From assembly GCA_050331695.1 (NCBI GenBank), contig JBHJGP010000002.1, positions 5,784-69,783 of the forward strand: a stretch of 64,000 bases of DNA, read 5' to 3'. A program made the translations under genes and the position numbers. The DNA is from JBHJGP01 sp050331695 (GTDB lineage: Bacteria; Pseudomonadota; Alphaproteobacteria; Geminicoccales; Geminicoccaceae). Positions 61,486 to 64,000 of this stretch are shown here, piece after piece (within the stretch, counting starts at the first letter, position 1; each line of letters opens with the position of its first letter). A model generated the notes under the pieces. The model was not told the origin of the DNA. It ran no database searches and saw only the letters and a list, made by a program, of their open reading frames with translations.

Positions 61486-62469
61486 TCAGGCGTCCCTGGC
61501 ATTGTGGCCGAAGTACAAAAATTCGCGGTCCATGCCTGCGACTTCCTGGGCCGCGAGCGTCAAGCCGGCGCTGTCCAGCATCTGAAAGCTTTTTTGTTGC
61601 TTCACCCAGTCGTCGGCCGGCTGAAGGGTGGAAAGCGTATAGGTGGTCGCCTCGCTCAAATAGTGGGTGGGGATGACCGCCTTCGGCTTCAGGCGTTCGA
61701 CGATCGCGTCAGCCTGGTCGTAGGACAAAATATGCTCGGATCCGTCCACCGGCAGGGTCAGCACGTCGACCTGACCGATCGCTTCCCAAAACCCGTCCGC
61801 CGGGTTATGCCGATTGTCGCCCCAGATCAGGGTGCGGATACCGCCCGTCTCAACCAGGTAGACGACCATGTCCATGTGCCCCGGATTGTTGGGCGGGCAG
61901 GCCTCAACCCCGAACTCGGCGAGCGCATTGGTCCAGGGATACCAGCCGGGCGCGACGCAGGCATGTTTGTCGGCGAAGCCCGTGATCGAAACGTCGGCGA
62001 ACTCGAACCGGCCGACCATTCTGTCCAACACCATGGTCGAATGGGGCCGATCGATCGCGTCGTGATCGAAATGGGTATGGGTCGAGAGCGTGATGTCGAC
62101 GGTGGTCTCGGGAAACGGCTGCTTGAACCACAGCCCCCAGGCGCCGGACGGGTCGTCGCGCCAGGGATCGAACAACAGACTGGCGCCGCCGGGCGAGGTC
62201 ATTTTGATCGCGCAGTGGCCGTAGAAATCGATCCCGACCATGCCGTCGGGAAAACTCGTCGCCTCCTGCAGCTCGATGACGTGATTGTTGTTGCCCGGCT
62301 GAAGCCAATCGGTGGATTGCGCCGCGGCGGACTTTGAGCCTAAAGCCGTCGCGGCCGCTCCAACGCCGGCGGCACCGGCGGCGTAGAAGAGCGAACGTCT
62401 TGATATCCGGTCGCCAGGCGCCTCGCGCCCGCCGACGCGAACCGGCTTCAGATCTTCGTTTTTGGTCAT
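61486..62469 (-). CDS. Tat-exported metallo-beta-lactamase-fold hydrolase
   Basis: 327 residues from ATG at 62469 (AAAGGA upstream). A twin-arginine signal (ISRRSLFYAAGAAG, Arg24-Arg25) leads to SAAAQ, so the folded protein should go to the periplasm by Tat. The mature part is a UlaG/L13-like MBL fold: GHCAIKMTSPGG, HTHFDHDAID (His131, His133, Asp135, His136), a later IWGDNRHN and a final metal His in VIPTHYLSE. Substrate unknown. It is an internal witness that Tat export is, or recently was, in use. Convergent with acoC, divergent from the VanZ gene. Confidence 0.88.
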   Translation of the reverse strand: MTKNEDLKPVRVGGREAPGDRISRRSLFYAAGAAGVGAAATALGSKSAAAQSTDWLQPGNNNHVIELQEATSFPDGMVGIDFYGHCAIKMTSPGGASLLFDPWRDDPSGAWGLWFKQPFPETTVDITLSTHTHFDHDAIDRPHSTMVLDRMVGRFEFADVSITGFADKHACVAPGWYPWTNALAEFGVEACPPNNPGHMDMVVYLVETGGIRTLIWGDNRHNPADGFWEAIGQVDVLTLPVDGSEHILSYDQADAIVERLKPKAVIPTHYLSEATTYTLSTLQPADDWVKQQKSFQMLDSAGLTLAAQEVAGMDREFLYFGHNARDA

Positions 62470-62678
62470 TCCTTTCCCCCCGGGTTTCGGCTCGGACGCA
62501 GTGCGCATTCCGTTAACCTTAAGCAAACCCATACCACTGAATGGCGAAAGCAACACTTTCTCCGGAACCCGTTCGCAAACGGTTGGCGGAGCTGTGACGG
62601 AAGGTTAGATCTCGGGCCTTCGACTACCTGCCCCGCATCGCCTGCCGCACGGAGACAGCCATTACCGCGTCGAAGTCC

Positions 62679-63788
62679 TTGGCCAGAGGCTGGATCGTGT
62701 TCTCGCTCGGCGTCGTTCTGATCGCGCTGAGCTGGTCGCTCAGTCAGTTCGTATCGGCCTTCGAAATCCTGTCCCGCCAGCTTGTCGCCAATCCCCAGTT
62801 CCAGACCGGTCTGGACGGTTGGCAGCCAGGCATTCCGCCGGGCGACGACGTTTTCGCTGTCCCCGGTGAGCTGATCCTCGCGAGCCAGGGCCACGAACGC
62901 CTCAAGGTCGAGCAGATCGTCGATCTGCCCCCCGGCACCACCAAGGTCATTCTGAGTGCCCAGGTCGCTGTTCGCGGTGTTCAAGCCGGGAGCACCGGCG
63001 AGACCGCCCGGGGCTATCTGTTGCGCCATCAGAGCGACGGCGACCGGGACTGGCGCGGCCATCAATTGTTCGGCCTCGAGGGCCATCACACCCAACACCG
63101 CGAGGAAAAAGTCTACGCGTTGCCCAACGGCGAACGCCGGGTGACGGTCGGCTTTATGCTGAACAAGGCTCGGGGCACCTTGGCCGTTCACAGCGTGGGT
63201 CTGTGGGCTGCCGCCGACCGCCCCCTTTATCAGCAGCTCCGAGGCGGGCTTCTCATCGGCTGGCTCGGTTTCGGCGCGCTCTTGCTCGCCTTTGCCGCCC
63301 GGGACGCGGAGCGAAACCGTCTGGTGACGGCGCTGATCGTGATCGCTTGCGTTGCCTGCGCCGCCATTTTGCTGCCCGGTGACCGGGAACGGGCGCTGAC
63401 CACGACATTCTTGGGTGATCACGCCGCGGCGGGCGTGATCGACACCGTCGGTCATATCGGCGTCTTCTGGATCATTTCGCTTGCCGCTTGCGTGATCCGC
63501 CGCCGTGATCCCTGGTGGGGCCGCGTCGCCTTTCTCCTTTTGCTGGCGGCCGTCACCGAAACCCTGCAACTTTTCTTGCCCGGGCGCGAGACCAGCTGGT
63601 CGGATTTTCACCTGGATCTGGTCGGTATCGCCGGTGGTTTTCTGTCGTTTTTGGCGGTCCGTCCCTTTCTCAAACGACGACGATCGCGAAAACACCGTTC
63701 GCGCTCCTCCCGTGAGCGCGCCCATTCCCACGGGCAAAGCAAATCAAGCCGAAACGACAATCGCAGTCAGAAAGCCCTCAAGCCCTAA
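62679..63788 (+). CDS. VanZ-like membrane protein with N-terminal extracytoplasmic domain
   Basis: About 369 residues. A first helix (GWIVFSLGVVLIALSWSLSQF), a soluble region of about 160 residues that looks like a beta-sandwich (VILSAQVAVRG, GHQLFGLEGH), then four helices whose last part (AVTETLQLFLPGRETSWSDFHLDLVGIAGG) is the VanZ-like mark. The C-terminus is Arg/Lys/Ser-rich. The start is unusual: TTG at 62679 has no ribosome-binding site, while GGAG at 62651-62654 sits six bases before an in-frame ATT at 62661. Function unknown; VanZ relatives affect cell-envelope traits. Confidence 0.8.
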   Translation: MARGWIVFSLGVVLIALSWSLSQFVSAFEILSRQLVANPQFQTGLDGWQPGIPPGDDVFAVPGELILASQGHERLKVEQIVDLPPGTTKVILSAQVAVRGVQAGSTGETARGYLLRHQSDGDRDWRGHQLFGLEGHHTQHREEKVYALPNGERRVTVGFMLNKARGTLAVHSVGLWAAADRPLYQQLRGGLLIGWLGFGALLLAFAARDAERNRLVTALIVIACVACAAILLPGDRERALTTTFLGDHAAAGVIDTVGHIGVFWIISLAACVIRRRDPWWGRVAFLLLLAAVTETLQLFLPGRETSWSDFHLDLVGIAGGFLSFLAVRPFLKRRRSRKHRSRSSRERAHSHGQSKSSRNDNRSQKALKP

Positions 63789-63866
63789 GCGAACAGAATT
63801 CCCCGCCTGTACTTCTGGATTTAATACCGACCTTCTGATAATTTGCCCTTTATTAGTAGGGCTTCG

Positions 63867-64000
63867 ATGCAACGTCGACTTGCCTCTATTCTTGCGTTGG
63901 ATGTCGTCGGGTACAGTCGTGTTCTCGGAAGCGACCAGCTCGGGGCCTTTTCTGCGCTGCGGCCCCACAGGGCGCGGGGGATCGATCGGATGATCGCGGC
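63867..64000 (+). CDS. Class III adenylate/guanylate cyclase, 5' end only
   Basis: The first 44 codons before the window ends. RRLASILALDVVGYSRVLGS, then GAFSALRPHRARGIDRMIA, matches the start of the alphaproteobacterial class III nucleotide cyclase family (ADVVGYSR with the first metal-binding Asp of the catalytic domain). These usually continue with TPR repeats or an integral-membrane CHASE-like region. ATG at 63867. Its likely ribosome-binding region (AGTAGGG) lies in a 5-bp hairpin (GCCCT 63845-63849 with AGGGC 63858-63862). Confidence 0.75.
   Translation, partial: MQRRLASILALDVVGYSRVLGSDQLGAFSALRPHRARGIDRMIA

Noticed and set aside
62466..63737. 423-codon open frame antisense to the VanZ-like gene
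   Set aside because: Low-complexity Gln/Gly/Asp-rich translation with no family; the plus strand encodes membrane helices and a VanZ signature.
1..64000. CRISPR array, IS element, integrase, prophage or toxin-antitoxin system
   Set aside because: I found no regularly spaced repeats, transposase or phage structural genes, and no toxin-antitoxin pair I recognise.

Overview
This is a GC-rich, gene-dense stretch of bacterial chromosome with almost no mobile DNA. The conserved gene orders (scpA-scpB-tatABC-serS-surE-M23 peptidase, yajC-secD-secF-Mth938-like, dgt-argS-SPOR-nagZ), the SodB and cold-shock types, the elongator tRNA-Met and the frequent GTG/TTG starts point to an alphaproteobacterium, most likely near Rhodospirillales. 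This placement comes from gene content and order only; no phylogeny was run. I see no IS element, integrase, CRISPR array or prophage.

Layout. 1-8.4 kb: cold-shock protein, glutaryl-CoA dehydrogenase, two overlapping DUF21/CBS (CorC/HlyC-type) membrane proteins, a soluble zinc-box chemoreceptor, then ackA and a MaoC-phosphotransacetylase fusion. 8.5-12.2 kb: a secreted GH68-GH32 fructan pair. 12.2-17.5 kb: an RND efflux pump with its periplasmic adaptor, and a bicupin. 17.6-22 kb: a small secreted protein, tRNA-Met and a sulfur-transfer cluster (cysE, cysteine desulfurase, A-type carrier, ferredoxin, mnmA). 22-31 kb: hydrolase, tyrS, an AsmA-like giant, glnE, a peroxiredoxin and an O-methyltransferase. 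31-37 kb: a secreted unknown, an aromatic-amino-acid decarboxylase, an EamA transporter, DUF2237, a GNAT, a phytoene-synthase-like protein (NDUFAF6 family), sodB and a TraT lipoprotein. 37.6-56 kb: a long housekeeping block, nearly all on the minus strand (Mth938-like, secF, secD, yajC, LysM/M23 peptidase, surE, serS, tatC, tatB, tatA, an orphan ABC ATPase, scpB, scpA, nagZ, SPOR protein, argS, dgt). 55.5-64 kb: erpA, xth, a GFA protein, a cupin, an acetoin-dehydrogenase operon (acoA, acoB, acoC), a Tat-exported metallo-hydrolase, a VanZ-like protein and the first 44 codons of a class III nucleotide cyclase cut by the window edge.

The most striking observation is in tatC. Its reading frame is continuous with other TatC proteins from an ATG at 46732 but carries an in-frame TGA as codon 56, between transmembrane segment 1 and the rest of the protein. 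tatA and tatB are intact just upstream, and an apparent Tat substrate (twin-arginine signal) lies in the same window, so the stop is a sequencing error, a recent nonsense mutation, or a recoded or readthrough site. Other points worth checking are a Glu in place of the usual nucleophile Asp of the GH32 enzyme, a one-Cys PrxQ, a chromosomal TraT inside a conserved secretion locus, an AT-rich 21-bp perfect palindrome ahead of the chemoreceptor, and a strong hairpin between acoB and acoC.

I found no convincing new defence or mobile system. The window is mainly core genome with a few accessory inserts.
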